DNA of 49,445 bases from Clostridia bacterium. Its GTDB lineage: Bacteria > Bacillota > Clostridia > Oscillospirales > Acutalibacteraceae. The stretch is taken from NCBI GenBank assembly GCA_017472575.1, contig JAFUPX010000024.1, positions 1 through 49,445 of the forward strand, given 5' to 3'. The notes under the pieces were generated by a model, which saw only the letters and a list, made by a program, of their open reading frames with translations, searched no databases and had not been told where the DNA came from. Of this stretch, positions 41,524 to 49,445 are shown piece by piece; position 1 is the stretch's first letter, and each line of letters opens with the position of its first letter. The position numbers and the translations under genes are program-made.

Positions 41524-42867
41524 ATGAGCTTCAACAAATGTTCCAACCCCTCAGACCTTAGAATTACCGATATGCGCTTCGTTGATATAGACGGTGCGCC
41601 TAAACGCTGTACCCTGATTAAAATTATGACCAATCAGGGTATTTGCGGATACGGTGAGGTTAGAGACGCATCTTCAAAAACCTATGCACTTATGCTTAAA
41701 AGCAGAATTTTAGGAGAAAACCCTTGCAATGTGGATAAAATATTCCGCAAAATAAAGCAGTTCGGCGGACCCTCCCGTCAGGGCGGCGGCGTTTCGGGTA
41801 TTGAAATTGCCCTCTGGGATTTAGCCGGTAAGGCATACGGAGTTCCCCTTTATCAGTTACTCGGCGGTAAGTTCCGCGATGAAGTCCGCGTTTACTGCGA
41901 CACCGATGTTGACGGCAAGCACACCGGTCACGATATGGGACTGGCTTTAAAGAAAAGAATGGAAATGGGCTTTACCTTCCTTAAAATGGATTTGGGTATC
42001 GGTCTTTTGCTTGACGAGCCGGGAACGCTGAACGCACCTTTAGGCTTTATTGACGATATGAAAAAATATGCTTCCCATATTCTCAATGTTCAGGGCGGAA
42101 GCGTTACAGCGGATATGGTTAAAAGCCAGAAAAGCTATTCAATAGTTACCACCGCCCACCCTCACACAGGTATTCACATCACCGAAAAGGGACTTGATTT
42201 CCTTGAAAACTATGTAAAAGAGGTCAGAGAGGTTATCGGATATGAGGTGCCGCTGGCTATTGACCATTTCGGTCATGTATGCGTTGAGGATTGTATCCGC
42301 TTTGCAAAGAGAATGGAGCCTTATAACCTTGCATGGATAGAGGATATGGTACCCTGGATGTATACCGACCAGTATGTAAGGCTTAGAAACAGCACTACAA
42401 TTCCTGTTTGCACAGGTGAGGATATTTACCTCAAGGAGGGCTTTGAAACACTTATCAAAGCCGGCGGTGTTTCGGTAATCCACCCCGATATTTTAACCTG
42501 CGGCGGAGCATTGGAGCTCAAGAAAATAGCCGATATAGCGGATGAAAACGGTGTTGCGGTTGCGGTACATATGGCAGAAAGCCCCGTTGCCTGCTTAGCA
42601 GCAGTTCATACAGCCGCCGCAATGCATAATGTATTAGCTCTTGAATTCCATTCTGTTGATGTACCGTGGTGGAGCGATATGGTAACCGGAATTCCGAAGC
42701 CTATATTTGAAAACGGCTTTATCAAGGTTCCCGAAAAGCCGGGTCTTGGTTTCGATGACCTTAACGAAGAGGTTTTAAGAGAACACATAAACACAAGTAT
42801 ACCGGGATATTTTGAGTCTACCGACGAATGGAACACAGAGTTTTCGAACGACAGAATTTGGAGCTGA
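41524..42867 (+). CDS. Enolase-superfamily (mandelate racemase-like) sugar-acid dehydratase
   Basis: The 447-aa protein has the capping domain (TLIKIMTNQGICGYGEVRDA) and a (beta/alpha)7 barrel. Metal ligands are D247 (LAIDHFGH), E273 (WIEDM) and E299 (CTGED). K154-x-D156 (FLKMDLG) and H349 (VAVHMAES) are candidate acid/base residues. These fit the acid-sugar dehydratase (MR subgroup) pattern. There is an insertion of about 40 residues between the second and third strands. Together with the lactonase, SDR and RraA-like genes it probably dehydrates an aldonate to a 2-keto-3-deoxy acid. Exact substrate unknown. The next gene starts 4 bp after its stop. Confidence 0.88.
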   Translation: MSFNKCSNPSDLRITDMRFVDIDGAPKRCTLIKIMTNQGICGYGEVRDASSKTYALMLKSRILGENPCNVDKIFRKIKQFGGPSRQGGGVSGIEIALWDLAGKAYGVPLYQLLGGKFRDEVRVYCDTDVDGKHTGHDMGLALKKRMEMGFTFLKMDLGIGLLLDEPGTLNAPLGFIDDMKKYASHILNVQGGSVTADMVKSQKSYSIVTTAHPHTGIHITEKGLDFLENYVKEVREVIGYEVPLAIDHFGHVCVEDCIRFAKRMEPYNLAWIEDMVPWMYTDQYVRLRNSTTIPVCTGEDIYLKEGFETLIKAGGVSVIHPDILTCGGALELKKIADIADENGVAVAVHMAESPVACLAAVHTAAAMHNVLALEFHSVDVPWWSDMVTGIPKPIFENGFIKVPEKPGLGFDDLNEEVLREHINTSIPGYFESTDEWNTEFSNDRIWS

Positions 42868-42871
42868 TTTT

Positions 42872-44878
42872 ATGTTGCTTTCAAATGACAGTATAGCTGT
42901 TAAATTTGATTTGTTAAGCGGATATACAACAAGTATTTGCGACCCAAAGGACCGCTTTGGAATGAACTGGATATTAGAAAACTCCGATTGGGGCGCAGTG
43001 GAAGGCTTTACGGTTCTTAATGTTGAGAAAAATGCAGACGGAATAAGCGTTACGGCTGAAAACAGTTCAAAAACGCTTAGTCTATCAATTATAAAAAGAG
43101 TTTTTGATGGCAAATATCAAGAACAGTACCGTTTGACGAATATTTCCGATTCGGAGTATTCTCTTAACAGAGATAGCTTCGGAATACATTTTCCCTATAA
43201 CTGTATATTTGAAAACAAGCAAAATCTTCTTGATAATTCTTGTATAACCCACATTTGGTGCGGCGGCGATATTACCTGGATGTATTCTGCAAGACCAAGC
43301 GGAAAAAAGCCGTATTTGGTTTGTTATAACACAGAAGGGTCATTTTCGGATTACAGCATAAGTTATGATATCAGTCGGGTTTTAGGCGGCTGCAATTATC
43401 GAGGGGATATAGTTTTACATCCGACCGACTGTATAATACCTTCGGGAGAAGCTTTGCAGTTTTCTCTGGTTTTCATGTTTGAAAATAAGGCTCCCGATAC
43501 TGCTGAGGCAGGTAAGTTTTGCGAAATGCGGTTATTTGCCGATAAGTACAGTGCGTTTGCGGGAGAAGAAATTAATTGCGGCTTTGAATGTGCTGAAAAA
43601 TTAGATGGCTTGGAGCTTTTTTGTAACGGTGAAAAAATTCAGTATGAAATAAACGGTAAAAAAGCCGTTTGGAAATTTTCATCCGATAAATCGGGTGAAA
43701 ATAAAATTGTTGCAAAATTAAACGGTAAGCAAACATGGATGTGTCTGAATGTACTGGAGCCGCTGTCTGACATTCTTCATAAAAGAGCAAAATTCATTAC
43801 CAAAAAGCAACAGTATCATAAAAAGGGAAGCCCTATTGACGGTGCATATCTTATTTATGACCGCTGTGAAGATGAGTTAGTTTACAGCTCGTCATTTAAC
43901 GATAGCAATGCCTGCCGCGAAAGGCTGGCATTGGGAACTGTTGTGGCATTGGCTCTGCAGAAAAAATTTGACAGTTCTATGATGAAATCCTTAGCAAAAC
44001 ACCGTGAATTTGTAGAGCGTGAGATTTTTGATGTAGAAACTGCTACGGTTTTTAACGAAGTGGGACGAAATAATAATTGGCTCAGGGCCTATAATTATCC
44101 TTGGATGTCAGATTATTATTTGGAATGGTATCTTCTTACAAAAGAAATACAATGCATAAAAAATGCGGCGAGGATACTTATAAATTATTATGATCAGGCA
44201 GGCGGAATAAAGCAGGAGTCTCCTTGTATGAGACCGATAGATGTGTGTAACTGTCTTGAAAAAGAAGGCTTACTTGAGCTTAAGCAAACTCTTATTGACA
44301 GAATATCCGCTCATGCCGCAAGGATTATTCAACAGGGAGATTTGTGTTATTCGCAAGAGGTAACCTGTACACAAGGAATGTTTAACGGAAAAATCACACT
44401 TCTGTGTCAGGCTTATTTATTGACAGGGAACAAAGAATATCTTTCTTTAATTCCGTCATTTCTCGAAAAAGCGGATTGTTTTTGCGCTATGCAGCCTGAT
44501 TTTCATACAAACAGCATAGCGGTTCGGTATTGGGACCTTTATTGGTTTGGAAAGAGCAAAACCTATGGAGATTCTATGCCTCAGTGGCTTAGTGCTTGGT
44601 CAGGGGAAGTGTATAACTTACTTTGCATTTGCGGATTTGCAGGCGATTTTAAGCAACGCTGTGAGAATGTTCTTAAGAATAATTTATGCGTATATGATAA
44701 AAACGGGTTCGGTTCGGCTGGATATCTGGTACCGTACAGAGTAACACAATATTCTTCAGATCCGGAGTACAGCAATGCTTATATGACTCCCGGCGTGGCT
44801 TTCGGCCATAAATATGACGATTTTTCCAACGATCAGGATTGGGCGCTTTATTTTGCTGTAAAAATACTTATGCAGTAG
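42872..44878 (+). CDS. Unrecognised 668-aa carbohydrate-active-like protein
   Basis: There appear to be three parts. The first is an N-terminal beta-sandwich (1-220), with a THIWCGGDITWMY stretch. The second is an Ig-like region (about 225-310). The third is a C-terminal mostly helical part (about 320-665) that looks like an (alpha/alpha) toroid. In that part, NEVGRNNNWLRAYNYPWMSD, RYWDLYWFGKSKTYGDSMPQ and QEVTCTQGMFNG look conserved or functional. No signal peptide is seen. The layout recalls polysaccharide lyases or uronidases (for example GH154/PL-type), but I cannot assign a family. ATG 42872 follows TTTGGAGCTG. Cytoplasmic location and neighbours suggest oligosaccharide processing. Confidence 0.65.
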   Translation: MLLSNDSIAVKFDLLSGYTTSICDPKDRFGMNWILENSDWGAVEGFTVLNVEKNADGISVTAENSSKTLSLSIIKRVFDGKYQEQYRLTNISDSEYSLNRDSFGIHFPYNCIFENKQNLLDNSCITHIWCGGDITWMYSARPSGKKPYLVCYNTEGSFSDYSISYDISRVLGGCNYRGDIVLHPTDCIIPSGEALQFSLVFMFENKAPDTAEAGKFCEMRLFADKYSAFAGEEINCGFECAEKLDGLELFCNGEKIQYEINGKKAVWKFSSDKSGENKIVAKLNGKQTWMCLNVLEPLSDILHKRAKFITKKQQYHKKGSPIDGAYLIYDRCEDELVYSSSFNDSNACRERLALGTVVALALQKKFDSSMMKSLAKHREFVEREIFDVETATVFNEVGRNNNWLRAYNYPWMSDYYLEWYLLTKEIQCIKNAARILINYYDQAGGIKQESPCMRPIDVCNCLEKEGLLELKQTLIDRISAHAARIIQQGDLCYSQEVTCTQGMFNGKITLLCQAYLLTGNKEYLSLIPSFLEKADCFCAMQPDFHTNSIAVRYWDLYWFGKSKTYGDSMPQWLSAWSGEVYNLLCICGFAGDFKQRCENVLKNNLCVYDKNGFGSAGYLVPYRVTQYSSDPEYSNAYMTPGVAFGHKYDDFSNDQDWALYFAVKILMQ

Positions 44879-44909
44879 AGTTTGTAGCTGACTTAAGGAG
44901 GAAATTGGT

Positions 44910-46226
44910 ATGAAACCAAGTATGAGTATTCAAGAACTTCGAGCAATTTATATGCAGAAGTATGAAGAAAATAAAGAATTGGTGGACGCAAGAATTGCGG
45001 AGGGGATAGAGACATATCGCAAGGGTGACTGTTGTGTGCAAATTAAAGATAAACAGGGCAATCCCATTGCTTGTAAGAAAATAAAGGTTACACAGGTATC
45101 CCATGATTTTAAGTATGGAGCAAATTTATTTTTATTAGATGAATTTAAAAATGATAAAGCAAACGCATAATACCGTATGTTTTTTAAAGACCATTTCAAT
45201 TTAGCTACGATACCGTTTTATTGGGATACCCTTGAACCAACGGAAGGACAACCAAGATTTTCGATAGACAGCGAACGAATATATCGCAGACCGGCTACCG
45301 ATTTGTGCATGGAGTATTGTGAAGAAAACGGGGTAACACCTAAACTGCACTGTTTGTTCTACGATAAGTTTTCACCCGAGTGGTTGAAAGGTGCGGATGA
45401 AGCAACAGCAAAGATAAAATTGGAAAAGCGTATCAAGGAGATTGCAGAACGTTATAGAGGTAGGATGTTTGAATTTGAAGTAGTTAATGAGCTATTTCAG
45501 GTGCATGACCGTCAAACAGCATTAGGGGGATGCAGAGATATTATTAATTGGTGTTTTGATACAGCAAGAAAATATTTACCAAATGACCAATTAACCATCA
45601 ATGAAAACAATACTCTGCCCGAAACAGCAAGAAAAGATTATTATAGTCCATATTTTATGTTATGTGACAGCTTGTTAAAGCAAGGAGTTTCTATTGACAG
45701 GATTGGAATTCAAAATCATCAGTTTACCGGTGTATCTGCACAAAATCAAGAAGAGTACGATAGCAATGTGTTGGCAGATGTGATTTGGAACGACCCTATG
45801 ATGTATTTCAAAGCATTGGATGTAATGCAAAAATTTGGAAAGCCTTTGGAAATTACAGAAGTAACAATACCTACTTTCGGACACTCTCAAGAAGCAGAAC
45901 AGTTACAGGCAGATATGTTGAAATTGTGGTTTTCTATATGGTTTTCGCATCCGGCAGTTGATTGTGTTGTATATTGGAATACGGTAGACGGATATACTTA
46001 TGCTACGGAAAAATGGAATGAAAATAATTGTCGCGGCGGACTGTGGCACAATGACCTAACGCCTAAAAAGTCAGCGATTATGCTGAAGTCGTTATTTAAC
46101 GAGGTTTGGCATACTGAGTTAGAGTTGATGACCGATGAAGAAGGCTATGTAAAATTCAGAGGATTCTATGGAGAGTATGAGGCAAAAACAGATGATATCT
46201 CCATGAGATTCGGATTACACAAATAA
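44910..46226 (+). pseudogene. GH10-family glycosidase split by an in-frame TAA
   Basis: From ATG 44910 (good AAGGAGG site) the frame runs 86 codons, meets TAA at 45168-45170, then continues in the same frame (YRMFFKDHFNLATIPFYWDT) to 46226. The second part can restart at ATG 45177. It holds the whole catalytic barrel: acid/base E105 in FEVVNELF and nucleophile E228 in LEITEVTIP (numbered from 45177), plus FYWDTLEP and IGIQNHQF. The first part is a beta-rich N-terminal domain. GH10 enzymes are mostly endo-beta-1,4-xylanases. There is no signal peptide. Base use is AT-richer than the flanking enolase and RraA genes. It is either a pseudogene, a two-chain product via restart, or a sequencing error. 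Confidence 0.75.
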
Positions 46227-46259
46227 TTTACTTGCGTTACAATAAAAGGAGAAATAAAG

Positions 46260-47174
46260 ATGCATTTTAATGACAGAGAAAGTATAATAGCGTTGACCCC
46301 TTTATGGAAGGGAGAAAGACTTCCCGACGGCAGACCTAAAGTAGAGGATAAATATCTTGATGCGCTTTACGGTATGACCTTAGAGGAGGTATGGAAGCCT
46401 ATATATGTTTTAGGCTATGAAAATCAGTTTGTAGGCGGAGGCTTAGCGCCGCTCCAAACCTTGCATGATGACGGCAGAAAGTTAGTCGGCAGAGCGGTAA
46501 CCTGTAATTTCTGTCCTACTCGCCCCGATTTGCACGAATTGCAGTTTGCCCGCGGCGCTGAGGACGGCAGAAGCGGAAACTACAACCAGTGGGTTATAGA
46601 TAACCTTTACGAGCGTGATGTTGTAGTTTGCGATATGTATGATAAAATATATAAGGGTACATTTCTCGGCGGCAACCTTACAACCGCTGTAAAAAAGAGA
46701 ACCAAAAACGGCGGCGCTGTTATCTGGGGCGGAGTAAGGGATGTTGAACAGATGAAGCAGGTACCTGATGTACAGGTTTACTACAGAGGTATCGACCCCA
46801 CACCTATCCGTGAATTTGTTATGAAGGATTGGAACAATATAACCAATTTCGGCGGTGCTGTATGCTTACCAGGTGACGTTGTTTTCGGAGCCGGAGGCGG
46901 AGTTCTCTTTATTCCGAGCCATTTGGTTGCAGACGTTGTTGAGGGAGCGGCAAAAACCCACGTTAAGGATGATTTCGGCTTTGAAATGATAGGTCAGGGC
47001 AAGTTTACCACCGCCCAGATTGACCGCAACACCTGGACAGAGGAAATGCTGGATATGCTGCTTGACTGGATAAAGAATGACCCGAGAGGAGAAGAGTATC
47101 GGGATCTTGATTGGTCAAAGGAATACGACCTTGCCCGCAACGGTGATCCCAACGATACACAAACAGCGTTATGA
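46260..47174 (+). CDS. RraA-like / HMG-type aldolase family protein
   Basis: The 304-aa protein has an RraA-type core (about 70-240; VVCDMYDKIYKGTFLGGNLT, KNGGAVIWGGVRDVEQM with the conserved GGVRD, YYRGIDPTPI, AGGGVLFIPSHL). N- and C-terminal additions make it about twice the length of RraA. Relatives include class II pyruvate aldolases (HMG/CHA aldolase). Because it lies in a cluster with a dehydratase, lactonase and SDR, cleavage of a 2-keto acid is a better guess than RNase E inhibition. A ribosome site AAAGGAG is present; the stop overlaps the next start. Confidence 0.8.
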   Translation: MHFNDRESIIALTPLWKGERLPDGRPKVEDKYLDALYGMTLEEVWKPIYVLGYENQFVGGGLAPLQTLHDDGRKLVGRAVTCNFCPTRPDLHELQFARGAEDGRSGNYNQWVIDNLYERDVVVCDMYDKIYKGTFLGGNLTTAVKKRTKNGGAVIWGGVRDVEQMKQVPDVQVYYRGIDPTPIREFVMKDWNNITNFGGAVCLPGDVVFGAGGGVLFIPSHLVADVVEGAAKTHVKDDFGFEMIGQGKFTTAQIDRNTWTEEMLDMLLDWIKNDPRGEEYRDLDWSKEYDLARNGDPNDTQTAL

Positions 47175-48127
47175 TGAAGCATATTTATATTGCGTCCTGC
47201 GTTGCTGACGGAGGTATATATCATTACATATTTAACGGCGGCAGTCTTACCCTTATGGACAAGACTGAGCTTGACCGACCTATGTATATGGTGATAAGGG
47301 ACGGTAAAATGTATGTACTTCTTCGGGAAATTGACAGCGATACCCATTTTGGCGGACTTATCTCCTTTGATATTGACGGTGAGGGCAGGCTTGTAAACCC
47401 CTCGGATGTAATAAATACAAAGGGTATAGTTCCCTGTCATCTTGAAGTGACTGAAAAAGGTATTTATGTTGTAAATTACCTTTCAGGCAATATTGTGATG
47501 CTGCCTGATACTGTAGCCGCTCATAGCGGCAAGGGTGTTCACCCTAAAAGACAGGAGGCTCCCCACACGCATTTCACTATGCGTTCTCCCGATAAAAAAC
47601 ACATACTTTGCACAGACCTCGGAATAGATACGGTATTCCTGTATGATGAAAATCTTAATGAGCAGTATACTGCAAAGGTTCCTGACGGCTGCGGAGCAAG
47701 GCATTTGTGTTTTTCAGAAGACAGCAGATATCTTTACTGCGTTAATGAGCTTTCAAATGATGTGAGCGTATTTGAATATAACGGCGGAAAACCGATACTA
47801 AAAGGCACCTATGCCGCAATTCCCGATTTTAAAGGCGAAAGCACCGCCGCGGCAATCAGGATAAAGGACGGATATTTATATATATCCAACCGAGGCGCAG
47901 ATACTATAAGCAGGTTTAAGATTTCGGGTGAAAAGCTAACGCTTCTTGAAAATACACCCTGCGGCGGAAAATCTCCCAGAGATTTCGGGATTATTGATGA
48001 TTATATTTTCTGCACGAATGAGCAAACGAATAATGTAACAGTATTTAAGCTTGAAAACGGAAAGCCTGTTTCAACCGATATTTCTGTATCGGTTGACAGT
48101 CCGTTATGCGTATGCTCATTAGTGTAA
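47171..48127 (+). CDS. Lactonase family protein (6-phosphogluconolactonase/YbhE type)
   Basis: The 318-aa beta-propeller lactonase shows repeated blades and the family segments EAPHTHFTMRSPDKKHILCT, DGCGARHLCFSEDSRYLYCV and GGKSPRDFGI. It would hydrolyse a sugar lactone to the aldonic acid. It starts with ATG 47171 overlapping the RraA-like stop (ATGA). Because an SDR follows and no phosphorylated-sugar enzyme is present, a non-phosphorylated lactone is favoured (inference). Confidence 0.85.
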   Translation: MMKHIYIASCVADGGIYHYIFNGGSLTLMDKTELDRPMYMVIRDGKMYVLLREIDSDTHFGGLISFDIDGEGRLVNPSDVINTKGIVPCHLEVTEKGIYVVNYLSGNIVMLPDTVAAHSGKGVHPKRQEAPHTHFTMRSPDKKHILCTDLGIDTVFLYDENLNEQYTAKVPDGCGARHLCFSEDSRYLYCVNELSNDVSVFEYNGGKPILKGTYAAIPDFKGESTAAAIRIKDGYLYISNRGADTISRFKISGEKLTLLENTPCGGKSPRDFGIIDDYIFCTNEQTNNVTVFKLENGKPVSTDISVSVDSPLCVCSLV

Positions 48128-48141
48128 CAGGAGGATAAAAT

Positions 48142-48873
48142 ATGTTTGATTTAACAGGTAAAAAAGCATTGGTAACAGGCTCTACACAGGGCATAGGTGA
48201 AGCAATAGCAAAGGCTCTTTATGAGGCTGGCGCAACCGTTTATATAAACGGAGCAACAAGCCTTGAAAAGTGTAAAAAGGTAAGTGATGCGTTAGGGGAA
48301 AAAGCTATTCCTGTTGTTTGTAATCTTACCGATATCTCCTGCGCAGAAAAGCTTTATGAGGTTACCGGAGATATTGATATTTTAGTGCTTAACGCATCTA
48401 TTCAGTACCGCAAGGCTTGGGATGAGATAACAAGTGAAGAATACGAAACTCAGATGAATACCAACTTCCGTTCTTCTTTGATGCTGATACAAAAGTATGC
48501 CCCCAATATGAAGAAAAACGGTTGGGGCAGAATAGTTACCGTTGGAAGCGTTCAGCAGTATAAGCCCCATAAGGATATGTTGGTTTATGCGGCAAGCAAG
48601 GCGGCACAGATGAATATGGTAACCAATCTTGCAAAACAGCTGTCTCCTTTTGGTATTACTGTAAATAATCTTGCACCCGGAGTTATTGCAACACCGAGAA
48701 ACGAAGCGGCTTTAAGTGATAAGGAATATGCAAAACAGGTATATGCCGGTATTCCCTGCGGCTTTGCAGGTGAAGCTGAGGACTGTGCCGGAGCGGCACT
48801 GCTGCTTTGCAGTGAAGAGGGAAGATACATCAACGGTATCGACCTTGTAGTTGACGGCGGAATGAAATTATAA
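48142..48873 (+). CDS. SDR-family NAD(P)-dependent dehydrogenase
   Basis: The 243-aa classical short-chain dehydrogenase has cofactor motif TGSTQGIG (from T12), NAS, catalytic S136, Y149 and K153 (VYAASK), and ends NGIDLVVDGGM. It probably oxidises a sugar to its lactone as the first step of the operon's pathway, or acts on a keto-sugar acid. A GGAGG ribosome site lies 14 bp after the lactonase gene. Confidence 0.92.
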   Translation: MFDLTGKKALVTGSTQGIGEAIAKALYEAGATVYINGATSLEKCKKVSDALGEKAIPVVCNLTDISCAEKLYEVTGDIDILVLNASIQYRKAWDEITSEEYETQMNTNFRSSLMLIQKYAPNMKKNGWGRIVTVGSVQQYKPHKDMLVYAASKAAQMNMVTNLAKQLSPFGITVNNLAPGVIATPRNEAALSDKEYAKQVYAGIPCGFAGEAEDCAGAALLLCSEEGRYINGIDLVVDGGMKL

Positions 48874-48899
48874 AATATAAGTATAATATACAAGCAGTG

Positions 48900-48936
48900 T
48901 TTCATAGTTTCTATCAGGGGGATGGAAACTATGAAA
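48900..48936 (+). terminator. Terminator-like hairpin overlapping the next start codon
   Basis: Perfect 12-bp arms TTTCATAGTTTC / GAAACTATGAAA have a 13-nt loop (TATCAGGGGGATG) and are followed by TTTTTTAT. It looks like an intrinsic terminator for the SDR operon. The deacetylase ribosome site (AGGGGG) is in the loop and its ATG (48931) is in the 3' arm. Confidence 0.7.
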
Positions 48937-49445
48937 TTTTTTATTATAACAAAAAAGCAGTTAATGCTCTGCCTGTGCCTGATTTTAGCCGTAACAGCGG
49001 CGGCGGTAGGCTCGTTTTCGGTTTTTGCAAACGAGGAGCGCAAGCTGCCGATTTACTGTGTTGAAACCGAGAAAAAGCAGATTGCAATTTCCTTTGATGC
49101 CGCCTGGGGAAACGATGACACCGAAACGCTCATCAACATCCTTAAGGAATACGAGGTTCCCGCAACCTTTTTCGTTGTGGGAGCGTGGGTGGATAAATAT
49201 CCTGAGTCTGTAAAACAGCTTTCCGACGCAGGACATCAGATTCAAAACCACTCCAACACCCACCCTTATATGACCCAGCTTTCAAAGGAGCAGATGTGCA
49301 ACGAAATAGAGAACTGCAACAAGAAAATCGAGGCTGTAACAGGTACCTGTCCAACCCTTTTCCGCCCTCCCTACGGAGATTATGACAACGCAGTTGTGGA
49401 GTCGGTTCAGGGTATGAATATGTATACAATTCAGTGGTCGGTTGA
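48931..49445 (+). CDS. Polysaccharide deacetylase (PdaB-like), 3' end outside window
   Basis: This carbohydrate esterase 4 (NodB) family protein is open to the right edge (171 codons). It has an N-terminal hydrophobic signal or anchor (about 10-33), then NodB motifs: FDAAWGNDDT (motif 1; PdaB-like, lacking the usual FDDG), QNHSNTHPYM (motif 2, zinc His) and FRPPYGDYDN (motif 3). Firmicutes homologues act on spore cortex or cell-wall glycans. The ATG at 48931 is preferred (9 nt after AGGGGG) over an ATG at 48922. Its initiation region lies in a hairpin. Confidence 0.9.
   Translation, partial: MKFFIITKKQLMLCLCLILAVTAAAVGSFSVFANEERKLPIYCVETEKKQIAISFDAAWGNDDTETLINILKEYEVPATFFVVGAWVDKYPESVKQLSDAGHQIQNHSNTHPYMTQLSKEQMCNEIENCNKKIEAVTGTCPTLFRPPYGDYDNAVVESVQGMNMYTIQWSV

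Noticed and set aside
14360-46226. TAA reassigned as a sense codon in this organism
   Set aside because: Many intact genes here end with TAA at the expected family length (for example lepA), so the two internal TAA codons are better explained by mutation or error.
46260-47174. Regulator of ribonuclease activity (RraA)
   Set aside because: The protein is twice the length of RraA and lies in a sugar-acid operon; an enzyme role is more likely.

Overview
The window looks like chromosomal DNA of a low-to-mid GC Clostridia, most likely an uncultured gut Oscillospiraceae/Ruminococcaceae-type organism. The reasons are Gram-positive Shine-Dalgarno sites, consensus sigma-A promoters, TPP and guanine riboswitches with intrinsic terminators, ThiT, a spore-type polysaccharide deacetylase, and housekeeping genes (lepA, mnmE, radC-like, xpt) of Firmicutes character. 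No rRNA, CRISPR array, integrase or transposase was seen. The taxonomic assignment is inference.

Layout. 1-3.6 kb: the end of a DUF2500-like gene running off the left edge, a TPP-riboswitch-controlled thiT, and an OmpR/VanS-type two-component pair. 3.6-9.9 kb: a plus-strand operon of lepA, a VanY-type carboxypeptidase, a histidine phosphatase and two FAD proteins. 9.9-12.9 kb: DUF6512, an RluA-type pseudouridine synthase, a RadC-like protein and an orphan response regulator. 13.0-20.0 kb: an accessory, AT-richer block beside a tRNA-Leu(CAG). 20-26.5 kb: GtrA, then a BMP-type nucleoside ABC transporter behind xpt and a guanine riboswitch. 26.6-34.4 kb: a FAD protein, a GldA/GldF/GldG/DUF4340 ABC exporter cluster, a membrane-anchored sigma-like protein and mnmE. 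34.5-37 kb: LemA, TPM-domain protein and a serine DD-carboxypeptidase. 37-48.9 kb: a carbohydrate island (GH31, two AraC regulators, enolase-superfamily dehydratase, an unknown 668-aa protein, a broken GH10, an RraA-like protein, a lactonase and an SDR). 48.9 kb to the end: a partial polysaccharide deacetylase.

The most unusual content is at 14.4-19.8 kb. A 907-aa PolC relative starts directly at the PHP domain and lacks the exonuclease, the N-terminal/OB domains and the C-terminal clamp-binding end. One catalytic Asp is changed to Asn and other polymerase motifs are degraded, while the PHP metal ligands look retained. It is followed by a stand-alone DnaB C-terminal-type ATPase, a WYL regulator and a UDG-superfamily-like gene interrupted by a stop codon. 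This resembles a replisome-mimic cassette, perhaps for defence or element maintenance. I know of no description of it, but I could not search.

In the carbohydrate island, the SDR, lactonase, enolase-superfamily dehydratase and RraA-like protein together match the steps of a non-phosphorylative sugar oxidation route: sugar to lactone to aldonate to 2-keto-3-deoxy acid to aldol cleavage. The GH31, GH10 and the 668-aa protein would supply the sugar. Several genes are damaged or oddly started: two carry in-frame TAA codons, one small gene looks interrupted by an unrelated fragment in the opposite orientation, and two appear to use ATA or CTG starts. These could be biology or assembly error.
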